This document shows positions 10,828 to 20,791 of a stretch of DNA of 64,000 bases, in pieces. The translations under genes were made by a program, and so were the position numbers. Source of the DNA: Prorocentrum cordatum. Lineage: Eukaryota; Sar; Dinophyceae; Prorocentrales; Prorocentraceae. Position 1 is the first letter of the stretch. The number at the start of each line of letters is the position of its first letter. Location: the NCBI GenBank assembly GCA_963575745.1, contig CAUYUJ010005636.1, positions 115,001-179,000 on the forward strand, written 5' to 3'. The notes beneath the pieces were generated by a model that was given only the letters and a program-made list of their open reading frames with translations, was not told where the DNA came from and ran no database searches.

Positions 10828-11112
10828 CGGCGACGACGTCGACGTCGACGTCGACGTCGACGTCGACGTCGGCGACGACGTCGACGACGACCACGACCAC
10901 GACCACGACCATGACCACGACCACGACCATGACCACGACCACGGCTACGAGGTCGAGGAGAACGGCGACCACGACTACGAGGTCGGGGAGGACGACGGCG
11001 ACCACGACCGACGACCGACGGCGACGACGATGACGACGACGCCAACGACGGCGACGGCGGCGGCGACGAGGATGACGACGAGCGGCGACGACGACGACGA
11101 CCACGACCCCCG
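10828..11112. repeat. GAC/ACG-type triplet array
   Basis: The array starts as GTCGAC-type hexamers and then drifts to CCACGA, GACGAC and GGCGAC variants. It begins directly at the end of the coding block and remains open in frame, so retention would add a low-complexity acidic or basic tail. Confidence 0.85.
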
Positions 11113-11124
11113 AGGTACCCCTCT

Positions 11125-11361
11125 TTCTTTCGTACTTCCTGAAGAGTTTTTGCACAAGGACACCTGCGCCAAGTGGATGTTGAGCTTGCTCTCGACGAGA
11201 GGCCTCCTCAACAAGGGGGGGGGGGGGGGGTTCTTCGTCGACACCTGCACGTCCAAGGGCGTGGAGTTCGCCCCCCCGCACTGCATATTTCAACATTGCG
11301 TCCACAGCGAGACGGTGCATGGCGACGAGGACAGGGGGATCAAGGAGACTACGATCCAGGC
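11125..11361 (+). CDS. Exon of gene A, interrupted by a G run
   Basis: The frame reads FVLPEEFLHKDTCAKWMLSL up to RGLLNK, then a run of about 14 G (11215-11230), then FFVDTCTSKGVEFAPPHC and HSETVHGDEDRGIKETTIQ. Either the G run codes for a short glycine stretch, or its length is unreliable and two exons are involved. Four cysteines and a histidine are spaced irregularly; I see no known zinc motif. Confidence 0.5.
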
Positions 11362-11539
11362 GGGCGTTGGGGTTGGGGGCATTCTGGAGCGGCCGCCGCC
11401 GCCGCGGGGCGTGTTTCTCACCGGAGGATGCGGGGCCCGCCGCGGGGGCGGGGGAGGTGCGAGGACGAGGCGTGGGCTGGCGTGATAGCGCACGGGGGCG
11501 GGGCTGTGCGAGAGGTAGGGGATGCATGTACTCACCCAT

Positions 11540-11725
11540 GTTCTAACCCTGACCCCTACCCTAACCCTGACCCGCACCCTAACCCCCCTCCCGAACCCCG
11601 TACCTGATCCGAATCCTAACACTGACCCCTACCCTAACCTCTACCCTAGCCCTAACCTCTAACCCTAACCTCTAACCCCAACCCTTACCCTAACTCCTTA
11701 ACCCTCACCCCTAACCCTCCACCTC
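11540..11725. repeat. Degenerate telomere-like CCCTAA repeats
   Basis: Many imperfect CCCTAACCC units, interspersed with CCCTGACCC and CTCTAACC, cover about 185 bp. The run is internal and lies between two exons of gene A, so it is interstitial and not a chromosome end in this window. Confidence 0.7.
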
Positions 11726-11746
11726 CGCTTCCGCTTCCATGTCCAG

Positions 11747-11869
11747 GTATCCGGCCTCCCTTCACCTCCGCCCCTCTCGGCGGTTGGGAGGTGGACTACA
11801 TCAGGGACCTCACGACTGGCGTGTCCCACAAGCTCAAGGACAAGTTTCCTGCAGGCCGCTGCCCATGGG
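11747..11869 (+). CDS. Exon of gene A, unrecognised protein
   Basis: The acceptor GTCCAG|G precedes a frame reading PPFTSAPLGGWEVDYIRDLT and then SHKLKDKFPAGRCPWG. It joins well to the next exon if the glycine codon is split (CPWG then KQIDDD). The donor is within a G run, so its exact base is unclear. A purine-rich GAGGATGAG tract follows at 11870-12090. Confidence 0.6.
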
Positions 11870-12198
11870 GGGCAGGAGGATGGCAATGAGCAGGATGAGG
11901 AGTAGGAGGACGAGGAGGTGTCCTGAGGATGAGGGGCAGGAGGGTGGCGATGAGGGAGGTGGCTGGGACGATCAGGAGGAGGGTCATTAGGGGTCGGCGT
12001 ACCAGCATCAGGAGTAGGAGGGAGGCGGCGAAGAGGATGAGGAGAAGGAAAACGGGTGGAATGAGGACGAGGGGTGGGTTGATGAGATCAGAGCGCGAGA
12101 ACCTAAGTGCGCCGCGCGGAGGCATTTATACGTTCCCTTGCTTGCTCTTGCTTCACCCCAGCTCGTCTGACAATGCATTCCCCCCCTGCCGCTGCCAG

Positions 12199-12491
12199 GC
12201 AAGCAGATCGATGATGACTTCGCGCACAACGCCGCCTACGTCGTCCTGTTCGAGAACAAAGTGTGCGTCAACAAATTGTTCGCCTCGACCCGCAGCGGAT
12301 CCTCCTCTGGTTCGTCTGCCAAGAGCACTCAGGGGGCCGCGTCGGCCGCGGCAGCGAGTGCAGCGCAGTTCATCCAGAACCTTTCCAAGGAGCAGGCCAA
12401 GAGTGAGATCGTCGTGGACGAGGCCATCGCGTCGGCGGCCAAGCGCAAGCGCAAGGCCTCGACCCCCTTGCAGGCCCTGGGTCAGGCGTAG
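12199..12491 (+). CDS. Terminal exon of gene A
   Basis: The acceptor GCTGCCAG|G is followed by KQIDDDFAHNAAYVVLFENK, a serine/alanine-rich stretch (GSSSGSSAKSTQGAASAAAA), then FIQNLSKEQAKSEIVVDEAI and a basic KRKRK motif, ending with TAG at 12489-12491. The C-terminal KRKRK could act as a nuclear localisation signal. This is the only gene end in the first 20 kb that I consider secure. Confidence 0.75.
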
Positions 12492-13167
12492 GCGCCTCCA
12501 GGGATAGTGAGGCGATATTGCGTGTAATTCTGATGTGCCCTTCGGGTTCTGACGCTTTGTTCAGGGAGGTGCTCGTAGGAGAAGTTCGCTCGTCAGTGTG
12601 GGCGCGCCTGCGTGTCCGCCCGTGGCCGCATTTATTTGAATGCTCGGGGTGCCACGACGATTGCCTCGCACTCCTTCGTTCATTTCGGGGTTTGCTTCAA
12701 GGCCAGTGCCTGGACGAAGGCGTTTTCAGTAGTTCGATCCCGTCTTTGAGGCCACGGCAGGCTCCAACTGCCCAGGACATGGGGTTGGGAAGGTAGTGGG
12801 AAATTCAGTTGATGGGTGGAGGAGGAGGAGACGGCGATGACGTTGGTGATGAGACGGGCGGGGGTGGAGACATTGGCCAGCGTTTTGCTTGATGACGGCC
12901 CTCGAGCGCAGTCGAGCTCGGGCTCCGCGGCTTCGTCTGCGCCCCTCGGGCGGTCTGTGGAGAGGCGTTCGATTCGCCCACCTCTGTAGCTCGGACCTTG
13001 GGCGGTCCGAGTGGTTCGCCAAGTTGCTTTCAGCCGTCTGTTCAGACACCAGCTTCGCATTGAAAAGCTAAAGGTCGCACCTCTGCAACGGCATTCGTGC
13101 TCGCCCGTCCTTGGCGCCATTGGGTTTCCCCTGGGTCCGGGCCCGCGGCACGCCCAGGTTTGGGCGC

Positions 13168-13210
<43 letters not shown>

Positions 13211-13637
13211 GACGACTCCAAGGGCCGACGCCAAGGACGGGTGAGCACGCCGAGGTTTCGCCGCCGTTACGAGTTGCGTCTCGTTGATGCCGCCGTGTGC
13301 GTTGAGTGGCCCAATCGGCCCATCTCACGTGTCCACCGTAACGTAACTTGCGTACTGTTTGGGGCTCACGCTGGCAAACATCACTCTGGCCATGCACCAA
13401 TCCTGAATGCTCACACTCCGTTATCCTCGTTCCCCTCCCCTCCTTTGTCACGCCCTCCCCTCCCCCTCCCCCTCCCCTTTCCAAATGCACCCCCCTATTC
13501 GTCGCACGTGATCCCCTTCCCCCCGCGTCATACTCGAGAGCTTCGCTGACCCAACTGATCCCCGTCCACCCGTCATTTGCTCCGAGCGTTTGATCTGCGT
13601 AGCTTTGATGTGCGCCCACGGGTCCACCGCCATTCAG
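12492..13637. other. Region between genes A and B
   Basis: No convincing coding stretch. It holds a pure GAC array at about 13168-13210 and a pyrimidine-rich tract at 13425-13530 before the acceptor-like CATTCAG at 13637. A short purine tract (12800-12890) is present. I cannot identify a promoter; dinoflagellate genes usually lack a TATA box. Confidence 0.5.
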
Positions 13638-13878
13638 GGAGATGTCGGACCCCATCTTCGGGCGCTGCTATTTGGAGGTCGCGTCGGTTGTCCTAGGAGC
13701 GGGCCCCCCTGGCCGATCGTCGGAGCCATTTTGGCCCAGAGTCGCTATGGCGACCTTATTGAAATCCACACTCGACGAGTTCCGCTTGGCTTGGGACGGG
13801 CCCCAGCTCGGCCAACGCGTGCAGAAGATCGCCCATGCGGTGACCTGCGAGACCCACGATCTCCCCTGCAATGAGGAG
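13638..13878 (+). CDS. First visible exon of gene B
   Basis: The frame is open from an ATG at 13642 (MSDPIFGRCYLEVASVVLGA) and contains a second ATG at 13747 (MATLLKSTLDEFRLAWDGPQ). It continues to HAVTCETHDLPCNEE and runs to a stop at 13917. The upstream start follows an AG|G acceptor-like site. The downstream start lies six bases after a spliced-leader-like remnant. I cannot decide between an internal exon and a first exon. The 3' end is estimated. Confidence 0.55.
13719..13741 (+). promoter_or_regulatory. Possible relict spliced-leader sequence upstream of an ATG
   Basis: The core AGCCATTTTGGC is identical to part of the dinoflagellate spliced leader. By my alignment 17 of the 22 positions agree. 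It ends six bases before the ATG at 13747. Relict leaders next to starts are known from retroposed dinoflagellate cDNAs. The site also lies in an open frame, so a chance match is possible. Confidence 0.28.
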
Positions 13879-14199
13879 ACCCCGCGCGGGACCGCTAAAA
13901 GATGTCATCATTTCTGAATTGATGTTTGTTTTCGTTGCGCCGTTTCACTGGCGGCGCAAGGTGCCGTGAGTCCCCGCTCGGAGGGGCCCCCTAGCGGGGC
14001 GCCGACGGCCCTTCCCAGCTCTGCTGCCGACGAGCAGCCTCGAAGCGACGCCCGAGTTGTCAGATGCCCCATGCCGCGTGGCCGTGGGCGTGGGGCTCTT
14101 CGAACCTAGGGCGCCACTCTGGGTCTGTCGGTGCGCTCGGTCGTAGTCGGGGCTGGTCGCCCCTTTCCGCTCGGCGACAGGGGGTTGGGGCGCCCATAG

Positions 14200-14880
14200 G
14201 AGTGGGACCTCTGGATCGACGACGACCCCGCGGATGGCGAGGCCCAGGCGGCGATGATCGTGCCCGCCGACCCCGCCAAGGACGGCCCCAACCACTTCGC
14301 CCAGAACTTCTTCCGCGCTGCCCTCTACCAGAGGGTCTCCGGCTCCGAGCTCTTATTGGGGAATGGTGATGGGGCATATACCGTTCTCAATGATAATATT
14401 GCTGCCAACGTTCCCAGGACGGTGGAGTTGGTGAAAGCAGTCCCTGGGTTCAAAGGGATATCTTGCCAAGCCGCGTTCTTTCGCATGTACGTTCCAGACG
14501 GTCGGTTTTGGATCAACTTGATAGATTTCACGACCCAGGCGGGACTCGAGGGCAAGCAGGCGAGCGGGAGCGCGTGGTTCCACAAGACGGCAGCCACTTG
14601 GGACACCGTCGCCAAGAAGCTTCACCTCGGAGATCTCGCCGTGCGCAGGTCCCAGCCATACGATCACCCACACGGCGTCCCACCCCCGCCCCTGAGGCCT
14701 CTTCTGTTCCCGTCATTGTCGCTCAAGATGTTCATTGTGGCCTGCGCCAGGGGGGTGCACGCGTCGTCGGCGACGCATGGGTTGCTCGAGTCGGCCGCGA
14801 ACAGGGACGCGCCCCGCAACGTCGTCAACGGCTTGTTCGCCCAGTTGCCCTCCGAGTTTACCTTCCCGATGCGCCTCGAC
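14200..14880 (+). CDS. Exon 2 of gene B, unrecognised protein
   Basis: The acceptor CCCATAG|G ends at 14199. The frame begins EWDLWIDDDPADGEAQAAMI and includes HFAQNFFRAALYQRVSGSEL, AAFFRMYVPDGRFWINLIDF and LLESAANRDAPRNVVNGLFA. It ends at LPSEFTFPMRLD with a GT donor at 14881, phase 0. A proline-rich stretch near 14660-14720 may hide a small intron. Codon use is GC-rich and even. No family recognised. Confidence 0.65.
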
Positions 14881-15162
<282 letters not shown>

Positions 15163-15411
15163 GTCGGCAACGTGTATGCGGGGCGCGTGCCGTGGACGTT
15201 CAAAGTGGAGCAGGGCGCCGCTGTCTTGGATGAGTTCAAGGAGCACTTGGATGCTGGGAGGTGCCCCACGGGCCGTCGTTACGCACAGCAATGTCAGCGC
15301 TTCTCGGAGATGAACGGGCTGAGCGTGTATGACTTCTTTGTGTCGTTGTTCAATTTGTCGCAGCACGCCCACGGCGAGGTCCACGTGGCCATGATGAAGC
15401 AGGCCCTATTG
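15163..15411 (+). CDS. Exon 3 of gene B
   Basis: Eighty-three codons in phase 0 between an AG|G acceptor and a GCAAGT donor at 15412. It reads VGNVYAGRVPWTFKVEQGAA, then EEF-like helices, AGRCPTGRRYAQQCQRFSE, and ends VHVAMMKQALL. The middle DFFVSLFNLSQHAHGEV is hydrophobic but too short and mixed for a membrane segment. Well-defined splice sites make this one of the safer exons. Confidence 0.72.
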
Positions 15412-15842
15412 GCAAGTTGCATCAAAACGCCCTTGGCATGATATGGGGTCTTGGGCGGTACGTCTTGGGACGTCCTGAAACGTGTTGGGAGATATTCGAG
15501 GTGGCGTCTTGGGGGCGCCTTGGGATGTCTTGGGCGGGGTGTATTTGGGTTTGTTGGGGGGTCCTGGGACGTCTGGAGAGTTCTGGGGTGGGGCGTCTTG
15601 GGAAGTCCTCGGGGGTCATGGGGCGCCTGATTTAGGCTGGGCCTCGTGGGGCGTCGTCGGGGGTCTGGGGTGGGGCGTCGTGGAGAGTATTGGTAGGTCG
15701 TGGGCAGGGTGTCTTGTGGCGCCCTGTGTGGTCTCTGGAGTCCCTGGGAGGGCATGTGAGGTTTTCGGATGTCTTCGGAGGCCATCGGAGGTGCCATATC
15801 TTCGGTGGCGGTGCGTCCTGGGAGGTTTTGGGGCGTCCTCAG
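15412..15842 (+). repeat. Intron of gene B with GC donor and CTTGGGGCG-type repeats
   Basis: It starts GCAAGT and ends CTCAG. The body is a degenerate minisatellite of TCTTGGG and CTGGGG words, the same type seen at 2.8-3.4, 17.3-18.5 and 31.5-33.1 kb. The 431-bp length and phase 0 on both sides support the intron. Confidence 0.65.
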
Positions 15843-16070
15843 TTCGACCCCGCCCAGGTCATCTTCCACATCGGCGCCATGTTGGAAGTTCATCTTACAC
15901 GCGGGTTGGAGGTGCTGAATGCTGACCAGACGCCGAACCGCCTCGGCGAGCTGGTCGAGACCCCGCCGACGCCCCTCCCGTGCTTCGACCCTCGGAACTG
16001 GCGCCACACTGAGCGGGAGCTCGTGCGCTACCAGAAGGCCAGCCTTGCCGCGATGCAGGCCCCCTCCTCC
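15843..16070 (+). CDS. Exon 4 of gene B ending at a TCC array
   Basis: The frame begins FDPAQVIFHIGAMLEVHLTR and continues NADQTPNRLGELVETPPTPL, NWRHTERELVRYQKASLAAM, then runs into a TCC array read as polyserine (16063-16110). It joins exon 3 in phase 0. The 3' boundary is uncertain because the array hides the donor. Confidence 0.65.
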
Positions 16071-16211
16071 TCCTCCTCCTCCTCGTCCTCGTCCTCTTCC
16101 TCACCGCGTTCAACCGCAACGCCTGCGGGCGTCGTGAAATATATAGACCCCCTCCTGATTTGCCGCGCCCCCTCGGGGCGTGGCAAATCAGGTGCCAGGT
16201 GGGGGTAGGGT

Positions 16212-16247
<36 letters not shown>

Positions 16248-16272
16248 CCGCGGCGCGGGCGGTTCGCCGTCG

Positions 16273-16303
<31 letters not shown>

Positions 16304-16870
16304 GTTTTCAAGTGCGTTAAAACCGTCGTCGTCGTCGCCGTCGTGGCCGCGGTCGTCGTCGCCGTCGTCGTCGTCGTCGGCGTCGAGGGGCCGTATTTCA
16401 TCACTGGCGGCTTGAACGCGCGATGGTGTCTCAACGACTTGCCGTCGCCCAAATGCCTTCCATCCCCAATGAGGAGGATGATGGGGAGGATGAGGATGAG
16501 GATGATGAGGATGTTGCGGAGCATGAGGGTGATTGCGATAAGGGGGGGGAGGGTGGATGAGGAGGATCAGGGGGATGGCGATGAGGAGGATGACGATGAG
16601 GATGAGGAGGGCGATGGGGAGGAGGATGATGAGGATGGTGAGGGGGATGGCGACGAGGAGGAGGATGGGGAGGACGATGATGAGGAGGAGGAGGAGGAGG
16701 AGGGTCATGGCGGGGAGGGTGACGATGATGCGGATTAGGATGATGAGGGCGATGCGGAGGATGAGGGGGATGATGATGAGGAGGAAGAGGATGTTACCAC
16801 CTTTATGCATGGGACATCCCCTCGCCCTCATCCCCCACTCCGCTCTCGATCCAGCGCCCGCCCAGCCCAG
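16071..16870 (+). repeat. Intron with GTC arrays and a GAGGATGAG purine tract
   Basis: After the TCC array there are GTC arrays (about 16211-16400), a short unique stretch, then a purine tract of GATGAGGAG words (16470-16795). It ends in CCCAG at 16870. Long acidic open frames over the purine tract are compositional. Confidence 0.6.
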
Positions 16871-16990
16871 GGGGCCCAAGTGCTCTCGGTCGCGGGCCCC
16901 GACGCGACCAAGATCGGGTCCGACTTCGCCGCCATGATGGCGGTGATGCTGGAGCCCAAAGCGAAGCTCGCCTGCATATGCTTGCCGCAG
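16871..16990 (+). CDS. Exon 5 of gene B
   Basis: The acceptor CCCAG|G precedes GAQVLSVAGPDATKIGSDFA, then AMMAVMLEPKAKLACICLPQ. A GT donor at 16991 leaves phase 0, which fits the next exon. Reading on past the donor gives VARAETWTIPKAR, so a longer exon is possible. Confidence 0.58.
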
Positions 16991-17138
16991 GTGGCTCGGG
17001 CAGAAACCTGGACTATTCCAAAAGCGAGGGGGCGTCGTGGGACCCCCCCCCCCCCTTGGGGCACATGGAGGGTTGGATGTGCTCCAGGGGGTGTCCCATG
17101 ACGCCCCGCGTGCTCCAGGGGGGTGCCTCAAATTCCTG

Positions 17139-17490
17139 GCGCTTCGCGCGCCCCCGCCAGCCCATCCAGGAACGACGCCCAGGCGAGTTGAAGCGATCAA
17201 GGGGGTGTGGGAGCACAGCATGGGGATCGCCCAACCGCGCGAGTGAGGGAGGAGGAGAAGGAAGCTGGACGGATGGATGAGGGAGTGGGTAGAAGGATGA
17301 TGCACAGGACAAGGTGGAAGAGAAAGATAAATAAGAACAGAACGCTGAGCAGTCTTGGGGCCCTCTGGAGCCGTCTTGGGGCCCTCTGGGGCCGCCTGGA
17401 GCCATCTCGGGGCCCTCTGGAGCCGCCATGGGGCCCTCCTGGGCCCTTCCGAAAGCCCCGAGACTGCTCCAAGAGCCCACCCTCCCAGGA
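17139..17490 (+). repeat. Second copy of the composite intron start
   Basis: 17139-17207 resembles 2524-2594: CTTCGCGC followed by CCCCGCCAGCCC and GGCGAGTTGAAGCG. As at 2.5 kb it is followed by a purine-rich tract and then by CTTGGGGCC repeats. It lies in the intron between exons 5 and 6. Confidence 0.55.
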
Positions 17491-17566
17491 GGACCCAACA
17501 CCTTGTCACGAACAAGGCCCGTTTTCGTGACAGGTTGTTGGGCTCTCTCGGGGGGCTATTAGGGAA

Positions 17567-17745
17567 TCTCGGTCGGAGGTGAATCGTTCGGGCCCCTTCG
17601 GTTCTCGGTCGGGGGTGAGTCGTTCGGGCCCCTCAGTTCTCGGTCGGAGGTGAGTAGTTCGGGCCCCTGGGTTCTCGGTCGGAGGTGGGTCGTTCGGGCC
17701 TTTCGGTTCTCGGTCGGAAGTGGGTTGTTCGGACCTCTCTTTCGG
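17567..17745. repeat. 35-bp tandem repeat, five copies
   Basis: CTCGGTCGG starts at 17569, 17604, 17639, 17674 and 17709, exactly 35 bp apart. The unit continues AGGTGAGTCGTTCGGGCCCC. It lies inside the same intron. Confidence 0.85.
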
Positions 17746-17959
17746 GCCTTCCTGGGCCTTTCCGATGGCTCTCCCAGGGCCGAGAGGGCCCCAAGACGTC
17801 CCCAATGGGGGCTGCAAGACAGCCCCAACAAGGTCCCAAGGGGGCTTCCGAAATAGGCACCAACAGCGGTATCCAGGGTGCCCTTTTGGGTGCCACTGGT
17901 GGGGCTTGTTTCGGGACCCTCCTGGGGCTTGCTCGGGGTCCTCCTGGGCCCTTCTCAGG

Positions 17960-18545
17960 GCTGTAGGAAGGGCCCGAGAGGGCCCCGAGACGGCTCCAAG
18001 GAGGACCCAGGAGGGGCCCAAAGCAAGTGGCGTCACGCCACTTGCTTTTTCTGTCACCTTGGAGCCGCTCCGGGGCTCTCTTGGGCCCCTCTGAGGGCTC
18101 TGGGAAGGGCCCATGAAGGCCCCGAGACGGCTCCCAGAGGGGGCCAAGAGGGGCACAGAGGAAGCGGCGCCACGCCAGTTGCTTTCGGGTCATCTTGGGG
18201 CCGTATTCGGCCCCCCCCCTCGGGCCCTTTTGAGGGCTCTTGGAAGGGCCCAAGAGGGCCCCAAGACGGCTCCAAGAAGGGCCCAAGAGGTGCCCAAAGC
18301 AAGTGGCGTCACGCCATTGGCTTTGGGGCCATCTTGGAGCCGCCTTGGGGCCCTCTTGGGTTTTTCTGAGGGCCCCTTAGGAAGGGCCCGAGAGAGCCCC
18401 GAGACGGCTCCAAGTGGGGCCCAAGAGGGGCCGAAACCATGTGGCGTCACGGCAATTGTTTTCGGGCCATATTGGGGCATTCTTGGGGCCCCCTCGGGGG
18501 CCTCTGGGGGCTCTAGGAAGGGCCCAAGAGGGCTCCAAGCCCCAC
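17960..18545. repeat. Four tandem foldback units of about 138 bp
   Basis: Each unit is centred on a palindrome related to AAGCAAGTGGCGT-C-reverse complement. Centres are at 18034, 18171, 18310 and 18448. The first is perfect over 27 bases (18021-18047). Outside the core, GGGCCC, GAGACGGCTCCAAG and GGGGCCCAAG on the left pair with CTTGGAGCCG and CTTGGGGCCC on the right, so each unit can fold nearly end to end. Confidence 0.8.
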
Positions 18546-18720
18546 ATGGTCCCACAGGCCCCAGTTCTCCCACAGGCCTCCCAGGACTCACGGGCCCCGC
18601 AGGTCTCGCGAGCCCCACGGGCCCCACGGGCCCCATAGGCCCCAGAAGTCTGACAGGTCCCAGAGGTCCCAGAGATCCCACAGGCCCCACAGGCCCAAGA
18701 GGCTGGGGCAGGTCGCGCGG
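18546..18720. repeat. CCACAGGCCC-type minisatellite, collagen-like when translated
   Basis: Short units such as CCCACAGGC and CCACGGGCC repeat. One frame gives Gly-Pro/X triplets like collagen. Because the repeat is intronic and has no coding flanks or splice logic, I treat the collagen-like reading as a by-product. Confidence 0.6.
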
Positions 18721-18965
18721 GGCAGGCTGAGGTCACAGGTCGTGGGGGCCGCCCAGGGGGCCCTAAAACAAGCTCCCTGGGAGCTCGGGGGGGAGGGTGC
18801 CCGGGGTGGGGGTGGGGGTGTCTTGCGTTCCAGATTTTCGAGGATGTCCGGAGGATTTTGGGTTCTTACAACTCACCCCTACCCCGGGCACCCCCCCTGG
18901 GCCTCGGCGGGGGAGGGCGCGAGGGGCCCCCCGGAGAGCTGCCGACCGGCCCCCCCGCGCGCCAG

Positions 18966-19058
18966 GTCCCCAGCCAGTTCGTTGGCTCCAGCGCGTTCCT
19001 GGAGGGCGACGCCTTGAAGGAGGCCCACGCGAGTCAGCGGCACTTCTCCAGGAGCTGG
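18966..19058 (+). CDS. Exon 6 of gene B ending at a GGA array
   Basis: After CGCCAG|G the frame reads VPSQFVGSSAFLEGDALKEA, then HASQRHFSRSWE, and runs into GGAGGA repeats. Its start is phase 0, matching the end of exon 5. The 3' end is approximate because of the array. Confidence 0.52.
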
Positions 19059-19650
19059 GAAGGAGGGGGAGGAGGAGGAGGAGGAGGTGGAGGAGGAGGA
19101 GGAGGAGGAGGGGGAGGGTGAGGGTGAGGGGGGGCCCTCTCCCTTTGGGAGAGGGAGGAGGAGGAGGGGGATGGGGGGGGGGCAGGAGGGGGAGGGGGGG
19201 GAGGAGGGGGGGGGGACGAGGGGGGGGGAGGAGGAGGAGGAGAGGAGGAGGAGGAGGGGGGGGGGAGGATGAGGAGGAGGAGGAGAGGGACCCTCTCCCC
19301 GCGGGTCTGCCCGCCCCCTCCACCAACCCCATCCACCCCGCCATCCCCCCCCCCCAACCGCCCCCACAACACCCCTCCTGCGGCGTCCAGCCCCCCCCCC
19401 CCCGCCCCCCCCCCCTCAACCTCTGCCTCCGCCCCCGCCCCCCGCTCTCTCAGGGCCCTCAAGGGGCCCTCTGGGTCCACCATTGGAGCCCCAAGGGGGG
19501 GCCTGGACAGGCCCTTTGGGCCCTTGGGGCCCTCTCGGGCTCTCTCGGGCCCTTCCTAGACGCCTCAGAGGGGCCCAAAAGGGCCCCGAGACGGCTCCCA
19601 GATGGGCCCCCGCGGGCCCTCCCCGGTCCGCGTTCGGCGCCCCCTCCCAG
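19059..19650 (+). repeat. Intron: GGAGGAGG array, poly-C tract, CTTGGGGCC words
   Basis: A long G/A array (19060-19295) is followed by a C-rich tract (19310-19450) and by GGGCCCTTGGGGCC words. It ends at CTCCCAG (19650). No coding support. Confidence 0.55.
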
Positions 19651-20014
19651 CAGGACAGTCGCCAAGAGGAAGTTGGGGGAGATCGGCAGTGGGGTTCCTG
19701 GTGCAGGGGCCATGAAAAAACGCAAGCGAGTAAAAACCTATCAGACTGTAATGGCTCTCAACAATATGTTGGTCGGCAGTGCAGGCTGCCAGCTGAGCAA
19801 GTATGTTGTGCCTCGAGACGACCTCGGGCAGTTGGCTGGCGACCCCTACCTGTGGCCCGTGCTGAACCTTGCCACCGACCAAGGACCCGACATGACGTGC
19901 CTTGACCATTATCCATCATATGAGAAATCGTTGTCTCTGCATGTGGATTATGATATTTCACATTCTTTGAACAATACGACCAAAGCAGCATTGCGGCACT
20001 CGGGTCACGAAATG
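19651..20014 (+). CDS. Exon 7 of gene B; contains D-rich motifs of a possible RNase H-like fold
   Basis: The frame includes a basic MKKRKRVKTYQTVMALNNML, then LVGSAGCQLSKYVVPRDDLG, VLNLATDQGPDMTCLDHY and HVDYDISHSLNNTTKAALRH, ending SGHEM before GTGGGT. The order of ATDQGPDM and DYDISHSLNN recalls DDE transposases of the hAT type, where an aspartate motif precedes a C/H-x-LN motif. That comparison is mine, from memory, and weak. I know no named family for this protein. Confidence 0.72.
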
Positions 20015-20206
20015 GTGGGTCGCAGGAGAGGGGTGAGGCATGGGGGGAGGGAGGATGGGGGGATAGCGGGGTGAGGGAGGCGAGGAAAGGGGAAGAGGGG
20101 GGCAGGGAGGTGGAGGGGGAGAGACAAGGCGATGGGGGTGGAGGAGGGCCTCCGATCTACCACCGCCCAATACAGTTCTGTGATGACTCCGTTGAGCTCC
20201 TCTCAG

Positions 20207-20420
20207 GCAGAGTGGTTTATGGCGTTTTCAAGTTGTCATGGTATGTGCACAAAATCTGGCATACGGAAGCACGCTCTCCCCTCCGCGACTTCAGCAAGTG
20301 AGAGAGGCTGTGCAGGCTCACAGGCAATCAGTTACACTAGAAACGGATGCGATTTGGCACCTCTACTCCCCCTACATGAAGCTACAGATGGGGTCCCCGT
20401 GGGCGATTGAAACGACGCTC
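20207..20420 (+). CDS. Exon 8 of gene B
   Basis: After CTCAG|G the frame reads QSGLWRFQVVMVCAQNLAYG, STLSPPRLQQVREAVQAHRQ and LETDAIWHLYSPYMKLQMGS, ending near AIETTLPP. The join with exon 7 can be GT-AGG. A purine-rich intron (20015-20140) precedes it. The 3' end is approximate. Confidence 0.6.
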
Positions 20421-20562
20421 CCGCCCCCCTTCTACAGCGATCGCGCTGTGGATGGGGATGGGCCGATGGGCTCCCATCCCAAGGGGAGGGGATGCGGGGG
20501 GATGAGGGCAGGGGGGATTGGAACGCCACGGGCCCGCGGGGGAGGGCTTTTGTGGGCCCCAG

Positions 20563-20718
20563 GTGGACCCTGCCGACAAGGCGGAGGATACTAAGCTGTA
20601 TGCTGATCTCATGACGTCCCCCCTCTTGAACGTGAAGGGGGAAAGGGTGAATTTAGGCAAATATCAACAGCCGCTTGTTGTTGCAAAGCGGACGCTCACG
20701 CTGTACCAGCTGCCTGCG
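20563..20718 (+). CDS. Exon 9 of gene B with GC donor
   Basis: Fifty-two codons, phase 0, from CCCCAG|G to GCAAGT. It starts VDPADKAEDTKLYADLMTSP, continues VKGERVNLGKYQQPLVVAKR, and ends LTLYQLPA. The end and the following intron resemble the end of the gene A exon at 7208. Confidence 0.72.
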
Positions 20719-20791
20719 GCAAGTCCCGCGACCGTGCCTGGTATGCGCGTCAGTGTCTTCGTTGCTGCCTCCTGTTTTTTCTGAGTTAAAG
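20719..20791 (+). other. 73-bp GC-AG intron resembling the start of an intron in gene A
   Basis: The intron starts GCAAGTCCCG and ends GTTAAAG. Phase is 0 on both sides. About 54 bases from 20710 match 7200-7253 at roughly 78% by my count. The two exons themselves are not similar. Confidence 0.65.

Noticed and set aside
8628-11539. Very long minus-strand open frames rich in C, R, A, V and L across the 20-bp minisatellite
   Set aside because: Translation of a near-perfect repeat; all frames of both strands remain open and the peptide follows the repeat unit.
11540-11725. Chromosome end
   Set aside because: The telomere-like repeats are degenerate and lie between exons, with 50 kb of sequence beyond.
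18113-18730. Collagen-like Gly-X-Y protein
   Set aside because: The Gly-X-Y reading comes from a short C/G minisatellite inside a presumed intron, without coding flanks.
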